From Pedobacter rhodius (GTDB lineage: Bacteria; Bacteroidota; Bacteroidia; Sphingobacteriales; Sphingobacteriaceae), in the NCBI RefSeq assembly GCF_027213645.1, contig NZ_JAPWGL010000003.1:248001-312000 (forward strand): a DNA stretch of 64,000 nucleotides, in the 5' to 3' direction. The notes under the pieces were generated by a model that was not told the origin of the DNA, did not search any database, and worked only from the letters and a program-made list of their open reading frames with translations. The position numbers and the translations under genes were made by a program. Below are positions 52,308 through 61,538 of this stretch, piece after piece (within the stretch, counting starts at the first letter, position 1; every line of letters starts with the position of its first letter).

Positions 52308-52401
52308 AATTTGTTGTTTTTATAATAAAACGAAATTAAGCTAAATTGTTTTTTAGATTGATGTTTTTATGTAAATCAAATGCAACGAAAAGGATATTTA
52401 T

Positions 52402-52430
52402 AAAAAAACCTCGAATAAATTCGAGGTTTT
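52402..52430 (-). terminator. Terminator of the serine hydrolase gene
   Basis: AAAACCTCGAAT (52405-52416) and its inverse (52419-52430) form a 12-bp arm. On the minus strand seven T residues follow (A-run 52402-52408). It lies five bases after the stop. Confidence 0.8.
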
Positions 52431-52434
52431 AATT

Positions 52435-53664
52435 TTAATCTTCATCGCTACCGGGTAAACTACCGTTCCCGTGGTAGGCGCCTTTTCTTATGATTGGCAT
52501 ATTTAGATGTTTGTATAAATCATCCAGATGCATTAAGCTTCCGTTTGTTAAATTTCCTAAGAAAATTACAACGATGTTTTTATTTAAATCGCGAACATAA
52601 ATATGTCGGAAACCATGCCACCAGCCGGTATGGTAAACCACTTTATCCATACTTTCGCCATCGAACATTCTCCAGCCATAACCATAATTGAAGTGGCCGT
52701 TAACAGGTTTGTTTCTACCCACGTAAGATGAATCGGTACTTTGTTTATTAATGAATCGATTATTTTTTAAGTATTTGTCATATAATACCAAATCATGAAC
52801 GGTGCTATAAATTCCTTTATCACCAACAGGTCCGTCTAAAAAGTTTTGAACCACAGAATACCTCCAGCTGCGGTCGTGCCCTACAACATCAACAGGCACT
52901 TTTTCATATTCAGTAGTACTGTAAACATGTGTGTGCTTCATGCCTGCAGGTTTAAAAATATGTTCCATCATGTATTGTGAGTAACGCTGACCGGTTACCT
53001 TTTCGATAATTGCACCCAAAACCATGAAGTTTGAATTGTTGTAATGGAAACGGTTATCGGGTTTTACATAGGGATTTGGTTTGCGCTCAGCTATAATATC
53101 CATTACTTCCTGATTGGTAACACCCTTTTTCATATTACGCTTTTCTTTGCGCCAGATATCATCAATAAAATAAACATAGTTCATCATCCCGCTGCGGTGC
53201 GTAAGCAGTAACTTTACAGTTATGCCTTCGTAAGGAAAATTCGGGAAGAACTTTTTAACATTATCGTTTAAGGATATTTTTCCCGACTCAACCAATTGCA
53301 TAATTGCAGTTCCGGTAAAAGTTTTGGTAATAGAAGCAAGCTCAAATTCTGAATTTATAGTTAAGCTATCGCGGTGAAGGTAATCTGCCCAACCAATTGC
53401 TTTTTCATATAAAATTTTACCATCCTTTGCTACCAGCATATTTCCGTTGAATCCGTATTTTTTATGCAGATTATCCACGAAATCGGCGATCCATTTATCG
53501 CCCTTTGCTGGGTTATAAACTAAAAGCAGGCTGTCGGCTTTATCGTCTTCCTTTGTTCTGATTTTCGCATCAGCAGCTTTTTTTTCTTCTGATTTTTTAC
53601 TGTTGCAAGCGATGAGGAGCGTTATAGAGATGAAAAATGCAGCACTAATATATCTAAAATTCAT
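52435..53664 (-). CDS. Serine hydrolase, beta-lactamase/penicillin-binding-protein class C family (lipoprotein)
   Basis: This 409-residue protein has a lipoprotein signal (MNFRYISAAFFISITLLIAC, Cys20) and then a beta-lactamase-type domain. The catalytic pair is Ser111 and Lys114 in LASITKTFTGTA, the YxN-type motif is in FHYNNSNFMVLG, and HTGWWHGF is the third motif (HTG). The family includes esterases, D-aminopeptidases and cell-wall enzymes; beta-lactam resistance is not implied. Its surface or periplasmic position follows from the lipid anchor. Confidence 0.9.
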   Translation of the reverse strand: MNFRYISAAFFISITLLIACNSKKSEEKKAADAKIRTKEDDKADSLLLVYNPAKGDKWIADFVDNLHKKYGFNGNMLVAKDGKILYEKAIGWADYLHRDSLTINSEFELASITKTFTGTAIMQLVESGKISLNDNVKKFFPNFPYEGITVKLLLTHRSGMMNYVYFIDDIWRKEKRNMKKGVTNQEVMDIIAERKPNPYVKPDNRFHYNNSNFMVLGAIIEKVTGQRYSQYMMEHIFKPAGMKHTHVYSTTEYEKVPVDVVGHDRSWRYSVVQNFLDGPVGDKGIYSTVHDLVLYDKYLKNNRFINKQSTDSSYVGRNKPVNGHFNYGYGWRMFDGESMDKVVYHTGWWHGFRHIYVRDLNKNIVVIFLGNLTNGSLMHLDDLYKHLNMPIIRKGAYHGNGSLPGSDED

Positions 53665-53731
53665 GTATTCAGGCAGACTAAATTTAAAACCCGAAAATTA
53701 AAGAATTTTGAAGCGTTAAAAGCAAAGAGTT

Positions 53732-54283
53732 TTACACATTCTTACAATTTTTATTGTACCAGCATTCGAATAAATGGCCATTATTACCATAAACCGGGTC
53801 GCTGTCGGGCTGTTCTACTTGAGCTATGGCTTCATCTGCTTCCGGACGTTCTTCAGCCTTTCCATATTTCATGTTATAATCCGAACCTTTTGGGTATGCA
53901 CCAACAACTGTAAAATCATCGCTGGCCCTAAGTCGTTTATGCGCAACGCCGGCTGGAATTACAACCACATCACCTTTATCTAATTCTATACAAACACCAT
54001 GTTCGCCGCCAAACTGCACATCTGCATTCCCACAAAAAACCCCCATAACTTCATGTGTATTGCTGTGGTAATGGTGGTAATCAAAAATCCCATCAACCCA
54101 AGCATTTGAATAGCCATTCTGTGCAAAAACAGTTTTAATCACATCAATTTTATCATCAGGATGAATTAAAAATGCGCCTTTATAAATCATTAAAGGGTAA
54201 ACCGGATTGTTAGGGAAATTTCCGTTCTCTTCTATTGTATGCGAAACCAGGTATGCTTCCTGAATTAATTTTTCTTTATCCAT
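53732..54283 (-). CDS. Cupin family protein (YjlB-like)
   Basis: I take ATG 54283 (MDKEKLIQEAYLVSHTI, 183 residues); ATG-like codons upstream only add MLIIKHLI. A single cupin barrel has DYHHYHSNTHEVMGVFCGNA (about residues 72-91) with the HxH...E metal ligands, and GDVVVIPAGVAHKRL (about 108-122) with the third histidine. Substrate and role are unknown; it could be a small dioxygenase or isomerase. It is a monocistronic gene. Confidence 0.88.
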   Translation of the reverse strand: MDKEKLIQEAYLVSHTIEENGNFPNNPVYPLMIYKGAFLIHPDDKIDVIKTVFAQNGYSNAWVDGIFDYHHYHSNTHEVMGVFCGNADVQFGGEHGVCIELDKGDVVVIPAGVAHKRLRASDDFTVVGAYPKGSDYNMKYGKAEERPEADEAIAQVEQPDSDPVYGNNGHLFECWYNKNCKNV

Positions 54284-54390
54284 GATTAAGTGTTTTATAA
54301 TTAACAATGTTATCAGAAAAGGGTTTCGAGATTTGATGAATTGGGATGATAGTGACTCGTGCGGACATGAACCACGGCGTAAATAATAAT

Positions 54391-54474
54391 CGTCATTTCG
54401 ACTGGAGCATCGCGGAATGGAGCGATCTATCTAGACAGATTTCTCGGCTGCGTTGCACTTCGCTCGAAATGACG
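54391..54474. repeat. 84-bp long-hairpin repeat element
   Basis: CGTCATTTCGA (54391-54401) and its exact inverse (54464-54474) bound an imperfect palindrome that can fold over its full length; the middle has GATCTATCTAGACAGAT. It lies in the gap between the cupin and DUF885 genes. Confidence 0.75.
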
Positions 54475-54509
54475 ACTTCTTTGATAACTATATACAATGA
54501 CGAATAAAT

Positions 54510-56288
54510 CTACTTCTGGTTTGCCGCCCAAACATCCATTTTCGATTCAAAAACTGATAGCGGCAAAGACCCATCTTTCAAAACTTCGGTATGGAAAGCT
54601 GCAAGTTTAAATTTCGTCCCTAATTCTTTTTCATATTTAGTTCTTAATTCCCTGATTTTCATGGCGCCCGTTTTATAGCCTAAAGCTTGTGCCGGTATAC
54701 CCATGTAGCGTTCTATTTCGGCCGTTGCACCTTCTGTGCTGATGGCTTCGTTATCTGTCATATATTTTATCGCTTGCTCTCTGGTCATATTTTTAGTGTG
54801 AATCGCCACATCAACAACTAAACGAATGGCTCTATGCATTTCATCGCCCAAAGCACCCATATGCTGATAAGGATCCTGATATAAGCCAAGTTCTTTACCC
54901 AAAGACTCACAATATAAAGCCCAACCTTCTACATAAGCATTATGGCCACCAAAGCGGCGAAAATTGGGTAGTGATGTATTTTCCTGTGTTAATGAAATTT
55001 GATAATGATGACCAGGAATAGCCTCATGCAAGAAAAGAGACTCCATTCCCGATGTGGTATTGAAAGTTTTTGCATCCAGAATTGGCACATAGAATATTCC
55101 GGGACGTTTGCCATCTGCCGAACCCTGATTGTATTCTGCACTCGCCGACGCCGCTCTGAATGCTTCTGTTTGACGGATTTCGAAAGGCGTTTTAGGCTCT
55201 TTCTCAAACATCTTTTTCAAATTGGGCTTCATACGCTGGTGGATATTTTCAAAGGCAGCCAGGATTTCCTGCGGATTTTTATATGGCATAAATTTCTTAT
55301 CCGTTTTCATATATTCGAAAAAAGCTTTCAAATCCCCTTTAAATCCAACCAGATTTTTAATGCTATCCATTTGGCCCTTAATTCTGGCTACTTCTTTTAA
55401 ACCTGTTTGATAAACTTCTTCAGGGGTTTTATTCGTGGTGGTTTGCTGCCTAACCAAATATGCATACCACTCAGCACCACCCGGTAAAGCCGAATAACCC
55501 GATGTGGCTCTTGCTTTTGGTAAATAGTCGTTTTTAAGGTAATCGGCTAGTTTCTTATAGGTAGGTACAATTACGTTGGTTATCGCTTTGCGGTAATCTT
55601 CAGTAATTTTTTGTTTTTCAGCTGCAGAAAACGAGGAGGGAATTAACTTAACCGGACCATAAAACAAACTTTGTTCAGGCGTGGCTACAACCATACTTTG
55701 CATTTGAGGAATCATTTTCACTACCAACGCCTTTGGCAGAACAAAACCTGCATTGGCTCCTTTTTTGAAATTCCCAATAGCAGTATCTGCCCACACAGAA
55801 AATGCATTTACACGTTTAAGCCAATCTTCGTAGTTTTTAACCGTTTTAAAAGGTTGTGCACCTGTTCCCGAACCTAACTGGCCAAAAGTTAAGGGCAAAG
55901 CAAACATTTGGTTGAAAGGAAAATATTCTGAATGGTATTTAAAACCTTCGATGTTCATTTCAAGCTGATCTTTCATGTAATCGAAAGAGAGTTTGTCGTT
56001 GTTATCCAGGCTTTCTCTATCATAATTTTTTAAACTATCGAGGTAGCGTTCATTAAAGCTTTTATTCGCCGCAATATAGGCCTGCGACCCATCATTCGGT
56101 AATAAATCATTATAGCGTTCATCGCCAATGTATGTCGCTGCGATTGGACTTAATTTTAATCCATCCTGATAATAGGTTTCACACATCGAGGCAAATTTTT
56201 TGTTTGCTTCCGTTTTGTCGGTTTTATTACTTTGCTTACAAGCCATCAGAGCTGAAGTACATGCTATAAAGAGAAATATCTTTTTCAT
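54510..56288 (-). CDS. DUF885 family lipoprotein (putative metallopeptidase)
   Basis: This 592-residue protein has a lipoprotein signal (MKKIFLFIACTSALMAC, Cys17). The conserved DUF885 core includes LFLHEAIPGHHYQISL (about 430-445; HExxxGHH type, likely zinc ligands), NAYVEGWALYCESLGKELG (about 466-484) and PAQALGYKTGAMKIREL near the end. It is thought to be a metallopeptidase-like hydrolase of the periplasm. It is probably monocistronic. Confidence 0.9.
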   Translation of the reverse strand: MKKIFLFIACTSALMACKQSNKTDKTEANKKFASMCETYYQDGLKLSPIAATYIGDERYNDLLPNDGSQAYIAANKSFNERYLDSLKNYDRESLDNNDKLSFDYMKDQLEMNIEGFKYHSEYFPFNQMFALPLTFGQLGSGTGAQPFKTVKNYEDWLKRVNAFSVWADTAIGNFKKGANAGFVLPKALVVKMIPQMQSMVVATPEQSLFYGPVKLIPSSFSAAEKQKITEDYRKAITNVIVPTYKKLADYLKNDYLPKARATSGYSALPGGAEWYAYLVRQQTTTNKTPEEVYQTGLKEVARIKGQMDSIKNLVGFKGDLKAFFEYMKTDKKFMPYKNPQEILAAFENIHQRMKPNLKKMFEKEPKTPFEIRQTEAFRAASASAEYNQGSADGKRPGIFYVPILDAKTFNTTSGMESLFLHEAIPGHHYQISLTQENTSLPNFRRFGGHNAYVEGWALYCESLGKELGLYQDPYQHMGALGDEMHRAIRLVVDVAIHTKNMTREQAIKYMTDNEAISTEGATAEIERYMGIPAQALGYKTGAMKIRELRTKYEKELGTKFKLAAFHTEVLKDGSLPLSVFESKMDVWAANQK

Positions 56289-56500
56289 TGAGTTTGATTT
56301 AGGGTTCTAATCAAAAATAGTAAAAATCAGATTGTTTTTGGTATTTCCTGCAGATCAGGAAGATTCCTCCAGATTTTTGTGTTAAAATTATTCCTGCTTA
56401 TAAAGTGCATATAACACCTGCCTAATTAGCGTAAATCAGCGGGAGATTCATTATTGCAAATTTATACAGTTATAAAAAAAAATAGCAACGCTATTAAACC

Positions 56501-56532
56501 AAAAAAAGCCACTCCTGAAAAGGAATGGCTTT
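56501..56532 (-). terminator. Terminator of the pdhA-pdhC operon
   Basis: AAAGCCACTCCT (56505-56516) pairs with 56521-56532 (one mismatch, loop GAAA). On the minus strand seven T residues follow (A-run 56501-56507). It lies 57 bp after the pdhC stop. Confidence 0.85.
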
Positions 56533-56588
56533 GAGTATATTTTATCCTTCAATCCGGCGCAGTGTAAGCCAGTTCAGGATGACAATTA

Positions 56589-58289
56589 TTAAGCTAATAA
56601 CCTGATTGGTTCTTCCAGTAAACCTTTTAAAGTTTGTAAGAATTGCGCTCCGGTTGCACCATCAACCACACGGTGATCGCAACCTAAAGTCAATTTCATT
56701 ATGTTTCCAGGAACAACAGCCCCATTTTTAACCACAGGAACCTGTTGAATTGCACCAACTGATAAAATTGCACCATCAGGAGAATTGATAATTGATGTAA
56801 ATTCATCAATACCAAACATACCTAAGTTAGAAACCGTGAAAGTACTTCCTTCCCAATCTGCAGGCTGTAATTTTTTAGCTTTTGCTTTTCCACCAAAATC
56901 TTTTACTTCCGCAGAAATGTGCGATAATGATTTACCATCAGCAAAACGAACTACAGGTACTAATAAACCATCTTCAACAGCCATAGCAACGCCGATGTTT
57001 GTATGTTCATTGAAACGGATTTTATCGCCACCCCACGATGAATTAACCGCAGGATGTTTTTTAAGTGCAACAGCAACCGCTTTAATTACGATATCGTTGA
57101 AAGAAACTTTAACCGGAGCAACTGCATTAATTGCCGTACGGGCAGCCATTGCGTTATCCATATCAATACTTATAGTTAAGTAGAAGTGTGGAGCAGTAAA
57201 TAAACTTTCGGCTAAACGTTTTGCAATTACTTTACGCATTTGCGAAACTGGCTGCTCAGTAAATTTAACTTCGCCAACAAATGTTGGAATAACTGGTGCC
57301 GCAGCCTGAGGTTTTTCTGCTGGTGCGCTTTCCGCTTTTGCCTTACCGCTTTCTGCTTGTGCAGCAGCTGGCTTAAAGTTTTCGATATCTTTTTTAATGA
57401 TACGCCCACCTTCTGCGCTACCGGCAACCTGCGATAAATCGATTCCTTTATCTTTAGCAATTTTCTTAGCCAAAGGCGACGCTTTCACCCTGCTGTCAGA
57501 AGAACTTTCCTGAACCGGCGCAGATGAACCTGCATCAGCAGTTGCAGCTTGTTTTTCTTCTTTCGGAGTTTCTGTTTTTTCTTCGCTTTCTGCTTTAGGC
57601 TTTGAGCTTTGAGCTCCTCCAGCTAAAATCCCGCTAACATCTGTTCCTTCCGGACCAACGATAGCGATAATTCCATTTACTTTAGCTGCCTGACCTTTCT
57701 CAACACCAATGTGTAACAAAGTACCGGTTGCATAACCCATAACTTCCATAGTGGCCTTATCGGTTTCTACATCAGCTAAAACATCATCATCTTTAACTTT
57801 ATCACCAACTTTTTTATGCCATTCAGCTATAACACCTTCAGTCATGGTATCGCTTAACAAAGGCATGCGGATAACCGTAACACCTTTTGCTGCTAATTCT
57901 TCTTCGCTTAAACCACCACCCTGAGCAAGGGCTTCTTCGTTTTCCGTTTTTGGCTTTTCACTTTCAGCTTTAGGCGCCGTATCTTCAGACTCCGGACTTC
58001 CCGACGCCTGACTTCCTGATTCAGCTTCTAATGCCGCTTTATAATCTTCACCTTCTTTTCCGATAACGGCCATTACTGCATCAACCGGAACAGCAGTACC
58101 CTCTTCTACACCTATGTATAAAAGCGTTCCGTCCCAATAAGATTCCATATCCATTGTTGCTTTGTCAGTTTCTACTTCTGCCAAAACATCGCCGCTTTTC
58201 ACTTTATCGCCCACTTTTTTGTGCCACTTCGCCAAAACCCCTTCGGTCATGGTGTCGCTCATTTTGGGCATTTTAATTACATCAGCCAT
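56589..58289 (-). CDS. pdhC: Pyruvate dehydrogenase complex E2, dihydrolipoamide acetyltransferase
   Basis: This 566-residue protein has two lipoyl domains (lipoyl Lys43 and Lys178, both in ETDKATM), an E3-binding domain (about 268-305, VKASPLAKKIAKDKGIDLSQVAG) and a catalytic acetyltransferase domain (about 340-566, with CDHRVVDGATG near 538-546). It moves acetyl groups to CoA in the core of the complex. The three linkers (about 87-130, 225-265 and 306-335) are Ala/Glu/Lys/Ser-rich, and their DNA has 7-bp repeats. The gene follows pdhA by 30 bp. The E1-beta and E3 genes are not in this window. Confidence 0.96.
   Translation of the reverse strand: MADVIKMPKMSDTMTEGVLAKWHKKVGDKVKSGDVLAEVETDKATMDMESYWDGTLLYIGVEEGTAVPVDAVMAVIGKEGEDYKAALEAESGSQASGSPESEDTAPKAESEKPKTENEEALAQGGGLSEEELAAKGVTVIRMPLLSDTMTEGVIAEWHKKVGDKVKDDDVLADVETDKATMEVMGYATGTLLHIGVEKGQAAKVNGIIAIVGPEGTDVSGILAGGAQSSKPKAESEEKTETPKEEKQAATADAGSSAPVQESSSDSRVKASPLAKKIAKDKGIDLSQVAGSAEGGRIIKKDIENFKPAAAQAESGKAKAESAPAEKPQAAAPVIPTFVGEVKFTEQPVSQMRKVIAKRLAESLFTAPHFYLTISIDMDNAMAARTAINAVAPVKVSFNDIVIKAVAVALKKHPAVNSSWGGDKIRFNEHTNIGVAMAVEDGLLVPVVRFADGKSLSHISAEVKDFGGKAKAKKLQPADWEGSTFTVSNLGMFGIDEFTSIINSPDGAILSVGAIQQVPVVKNGAVVPGNIMKLTLGCDHRVVDGATGAQFLQTLKGLLEEPIRLLA
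57327..58029. repeat. Heptanucleotide-period tracts inside pdhC linkers
   Basis: Three tracts are involved. 57327-57361 reads gctttcc, gcttttg, ccttacc, gctttct, gcttgtg. 57585-57612 reads gctttct, gctttag, gctttga, gctttga. 57953-58029 reads gcttttc, actttca, gctttag and then related gacttcc-type words with 7-8 bp spacing. They encode only the linker regions at about residues 309-321, 225-235 and 87-112. Confidence 0.75.
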
Positions 58290-58319
58290 TATATCTAATT
58301 AATTGAAATCTTTTTAAAA

Positions 58320-59315
58320 TTAGTCCATTACGTAAGGGTAGTTCTCCGTCATGTATACATCTTTGTATAACTCAGATGCATCTGGCCAAGGAGATTCTTC
58401 TGCAAATTTCACAGCCTGATCTACAATACCTTTTACTTTAGCTTCTATTTCTTCAATCCAGGCCTGATCTGCATACTTTTCTTTAAGAATAGTTTCTCTT
58501 GCATGTTCAACCGGATCCTTTGCTTTATAATCTTCTAATTCTTCTTTAGTACGATATTTTGCAGGGTCAGACATGGAGTGACCACGGTAACGGTAAGTTC
58601 TCATTTCTAAGAAAGTAGGTCCTTCACCTTTACGGGCACGCTGAATAGCCTCATCCATTGCATTATGTACAGCAACCGGGTCCATACCATCAACCGGCGC
58701 GCATGGCATATCAAAACCTAAACCAATTTTATAAATATCGGTCATGTTTGTAGTACGTTGTACCGAAGTACCCATTGCATAACCATTGTTTTCGCAAACA
58801 AAAATTACCGGCAATTTCCACAGCATAGCCATGTTAAAAGTTTCGTTTAATGCACCCTGGCGCACAGCACCATCGCCCATATAACAAATGTTAACATTAT
58901 CTGTTCCTTTATATTTTTCTGCAAAAGCAACACCTGCACCCAGTGGAATCTGACCTCCTACAATGGCATGGCCACCATAAAAATTATGTTCTTTGCTGAA
59001 CATGTGCATTGAACCACCTTTACCTTTAGAGCAACCTGTAGCTTTACCATACATTTCTGCCATAATGCTATCGGCACTAACACCTAAAGCTAACGCATGA
59101 GCGTGATCACGGTAAGTAGTAATCATCGAATCGCCTTTTTGCATGGCAGATATTGCGCCTGCAACTACAGCCTCTTGTCCAATGTATAAATGACAAAAGC
59201 CACGAATTTTTTGTTGTCCGTATAACTGGCCTGTTTTCTCTTCGAATTTGCGCATAAGCAACATCGATTCGAACCACTTTAACCAGGTATCTTTATTTAT
59301 TTCTACTGCACTCAT
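58320..59315 (-). CDS. pdhA: Pyruvate dehydrogenase E1 component, alpha subunit
   Basis: This 331-residue thiamine-diphosphate enzyme decarboxylates pyruvate and acetylates the lipoyl group of E2. The ThDP motif runs from GDGA (147-150) to ENN (175-177). The regulatory loop TYRYRGHSMSDPAKYRT, which has the phosphorylatable serines in other species, is also present. Position upstream of pdhC fits. The beta subunit must be encoded elsewhere. Confidence 0.97.
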   Translation of the reverse strand: MSAVEINKDTWLKWFESMLLMRKFEEKTGQLYGQQKIRGFCHLYIGQEAVVAGAISAMQKGDSMITTYRDHAHALALGVSADSIMAEMYGKATGCSKGKGGSMHMFSKEHNFYGGHAIVGGQIPLGAGVAFAEKYKGTDNVNICYMGDGAVRQGALNETFNMAMLWKLPVIFVCENNGYAMGTSVQRTTNMTDIYKIGLGFDMPCAPVDGMDPVAVHNAMDEAIQRARKGEGPTFLEMRTYRYRGHSMSDPAKYRTKEELEDYKAKDPVEHARETILKEKYADQAWIEEIEAKVKGIVDQAVKFAEESPWPDASELYKDVYMTENYPYVMD

Positions 59316-59341
59316 TTAGGATATTTGTTTTTTTGCGACAG

Positions 59342-59349
59342 CAAATCTA
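59342..59349 (-). promoter_or_regulatory. Candidate -7 element for the pdhA-pdhC operon
   Basis: The minus strand reads TAGATTTG, an exact TAnnTTTG match 26 bp before the ATG. No -33 match is visible. Confidence 0.5.
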
Positions 59350-59780
59350 ATTTTTTTATTGTAATTTTTGGCACTTTCTAATGTAAAAACATCATGTTAT
59401 TCACCTTAATTGTTGTTTTAACAGTTGTTTTACAATTATATGCGGAATTTAGAGATTAGTTCTGATTTTATGGTTTTAAAACTTTGCAATTTTATATCCT
59501 TTAGTTGTTTATTCGACGAGAAATTAAATTCTGTAAAAACGTATTTCACCCTAATTTTCAAATCCGTTTACAGAAAAAAATTCATTTATAATTAAAAAGA
59601 CTATTTTCATATGTTGAGCCAAAAAACTTTAGCTTAAAAGCAGAAAATGTTAATAACTTTTGATTTTTACCGTCAAACATTTGGATAACATTTGTATTAT
59701 TGATATTTTTGACAACCAACAATAAGCCCATGTGGTGTACGTTAATGTGTAAGTAGTTTACCCAAACATAACTGTATAAC
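59350..59780. other. 431-bp AT-rich divergent gap, no gene
   Basis: This gap lies between the pdhA promoter and the NlpC/P60 gene. Very AT-rich; the only clear signal is the promoter at 59680-59711. I see no riboswitch or small gene. Confidence 0.5.
59680..59711 (+). promoter_or_regulatory. Promoter of the NlpC/P60 gene with both -33 and -7 boxes
   Basis: TTTG (59680-59683), 20 bp, then TATTTTTG (59704-59711): both consensus elements with correct spacing. The start codon is at 59781, giving a leader of about 60 nt. Confidence 0.65.
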
Positions 59781-60338
59781 ATGATTAAAAAAATTTTGTT
59801 TTCATCTCTAATCGCTATTTGCACGCTCTCAGCCGCATTTTCGCAAACAAAAACAAAAGAATCCGGCAAAGAATTAAACGACCCAGACAATCTTGCATCG
59901 CAGTATTTTTCTCAGGTTATGGGTGTTGCAGTTGATGCGACTTCGAATTTAAAACTATATAAATTTGTATATGAATGGATCGGAACCCCTTACAGTTTCG
60001 GTGGAAATACAAAAAAGGGTATTGATTGCTCCGCTTTTACAAAAGCGATTTACGACAAAGTTTTCAACACAACAATAAGAAGAAATTCGAGAGATATCTT
60101 CAGCATGGTAGACCCATTGTCTAAAGAAGATTTAAAAGAAGGCGATTTAGTTTTCTTTAAAATAAAAAGCAGAAGTATTTCACACATTGGCATATACCTT
60201 GGCGATAACAGATTCGCACATGCATCAAGTTCCCGTGGCGTTGTGATTAGTAATTTGAATGAACCTTACTACAGCCGCTATTTTTATAAAGGCGGAAGAA
60301 TTCTTGAATCCTTTAAAAAGGATTTTACGGTAGAATAA
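59781..60338 (+). CDS. NlpC/P60 family peptidoglycan endopeptidase
   Basis: This 185-residue exported protein has a signal peptide to about residue 21 (SAAFSQ). The domain has GTPYSFGGNTKKGIDCSAF with catalytic Cys83, then KEGDLVFFKIKSRSISHIGIYLG with the catalytic histidine and FAHASSSRGVVISNL with the third polar residue. It cleaves peptide links in the cell wall. It is followed by a terminator; the CapA-like gene is separate. Confidence 0.95.
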   Translation: MIKKILFSSLIAICTLSAAFSQTKTKESGKELNDPDNLASQYFSQVMGVAVDATSNLKLYKFVYEWIGTPYSFGGNTKKGIDCSAFTKAIYDKVFNTTIRRNSRDIFSMVDPLSKEDLKEGDLVFFKIKSRSISHIGIYLGDNRFAHASSSRGVVISNLNEPYYSRYFYKGGRILESFKKDFTVE

Positions 60339-60344
60339 AATATA

Positions 60345-60379
60345 ATTTACGATCGTAGATTTGCGATTTCAGATTGAAC
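60345..60379. repeat. ATTTNCG heptad tract
   Basis: Five consecutive 7-mers read atttacg, atcgtag, atttgcg, atttcag, attgaac, directly after the peptidase stop and before its terminator. Confidence 0.55.
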
Positions 60380-60385
60380 ATATAT

Positions 60386-60418
60386 AATCCTCCATAAGCA
60401 ATTTTGGAGGATTTTTTT
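60386..60418 (+). terminator. Terminator after the NlpC/P60 gene
   Basis: AATCCTCCA (60386-60394) pairs with TGGAGGATT (60405-60413), followed by T residues up to 60418. Confidence 0.85.
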
Positions 60419-60434
60419 ATTATAAAATCAGTTA

Positions 60435-61538
60435 ATGAAGTTAACCAATAGCATAATTTTATCATTCCTCGTCGTCATCATATTTATAAGCTGTACCAGT
60501 AATAGTGCGCAGGTTATTATCGTTGAGCCAAAAGCTGCTGATACTGTCATCAGAAAAATTAAGGATACGATTTCCATAACCGCAGTTGGTGATATTATGC
60601 TTGGTTCGGCTTTTCCATCCACAGCAAATCTTCCGCCAGATGATGCCATAAATAGCTTTCAGGCCGTTGATAGCCTGTTAAAAGGTGATATTGTGTTCGG
60701 AAACCTGGAAGGCTGTTTTTTAAATTCAGGCAATTCAACCAAATGCAACGGCATAAACCCAAATAATTGCTATGCTTTCCGTATGCCTGAACGTTATGCT
60801 GGTATTTACAAGAAAGCAGGCTTTAATGTTTTGAGTATCGCAAATAATCACGTTGGTGATTTTGACTCAAAAGGCAGAAAAAATACCGCCAGAATTTTAG
60901 ATTCTTTGAAAATTCATTATGCAGGGCAAGTAAATAAACCTTATGAAATATTCGAGAGAGATAGCATTAGATATGCCTTTTGTGCCTTTGCACCGAATGA
61001 AAATACGGTTTCTATTAATAAAATAGACAGCGCAAAAGCATTGGTAGCCCGCTTAAAAAAACAGGTGGATATTGTTATTGTTTCGTTTCACGGAGGCGGT
61101 GAAGGCGCAAGATTTGAACATGTAACCCGAAAAAATGAACTCTTTTACAATGAAAACAGGGGCAATGTATATGCTTTTGCCCATGCGGTGATAGATGCCG
61201 GAGCTGATGCTGTTTTAGGCCATGGGCCACATGTAAGCCGTGCTGTTGAGGTTTATAAAAATAAATTTATTGCCTACAGCATGGGTAATTTTTGTACCTA
61301 CGGCATGTTCAGCTTAAAAGGCAATAATGGCTTTGCGCCCCTGATTCAGCTTAAAATAAATGGTAAGGGCGATTTCCTTTATGCTGATGTTGTTTCTGTT
61401 AAGCAGGATAAAATAAGCAGACTAACTATTGATAAAAATGGTACTGCTTTCAAAAGAATTAAGGATTTAACGGATGAAGATTTTAAAGGCCACAAGCTGC
61501 TGTTTGAAAATAACAGGATTTCTGTAGTAAAAGAATAG
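60435..61538 (+). CDS. CapA family (metallophosphatase-like) lipoprotein
   Basis: This 367-residue protein has a lipoprotein signal with acylated Cys20 (FISC). The PGA_cap domain has ITAVGDIMLGSAF (about residues 48-60), GDIVFGNLEGCF, NVLSIANNHVGDFDSKG (about 133-149), VIVSFHGGGEGARF and VLGHGPHVSRAVEVYK, which carry metal ligands (GD, NH, H, GHGPH). CapA/PgsA relatives take part in poly-gamma-glutamate capsule, but no other cap/pgs genes are nearby, so the role is unclear. Confidence 0.9.
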   Translation: MKLTNSIILSFLVVIIFISCTSNSAQVIIVEPKAADTVIRKIKDTISITAVGDIMLGSAFPSTANLPPDDAINSFQAVDSLLKGDIVFGNLEGCFLNSGNSTKCNGINPNNCYAFRMPERYAGIYKKAGFNVLSIANNHVGDFDSKGRKNTARILDSLKIHYAGQVNKPYEIFERDSIRYAFCAFAPNENTVSINKIDSAKALVARLKKQVDIVIVSFHGGGEGARFEHVTRKNELFYNENRGNVYAFAHAVIDAGADAVLGHGPHVSRAVEVYKNKFIAYSMGNFCTYGMFSLKGNNGFAPLIQLKINGKGDFLYADVVSVKQDKISRLTIDKNGTAFKRIKDLTDEDFKGHKLLFENNRISVVKE

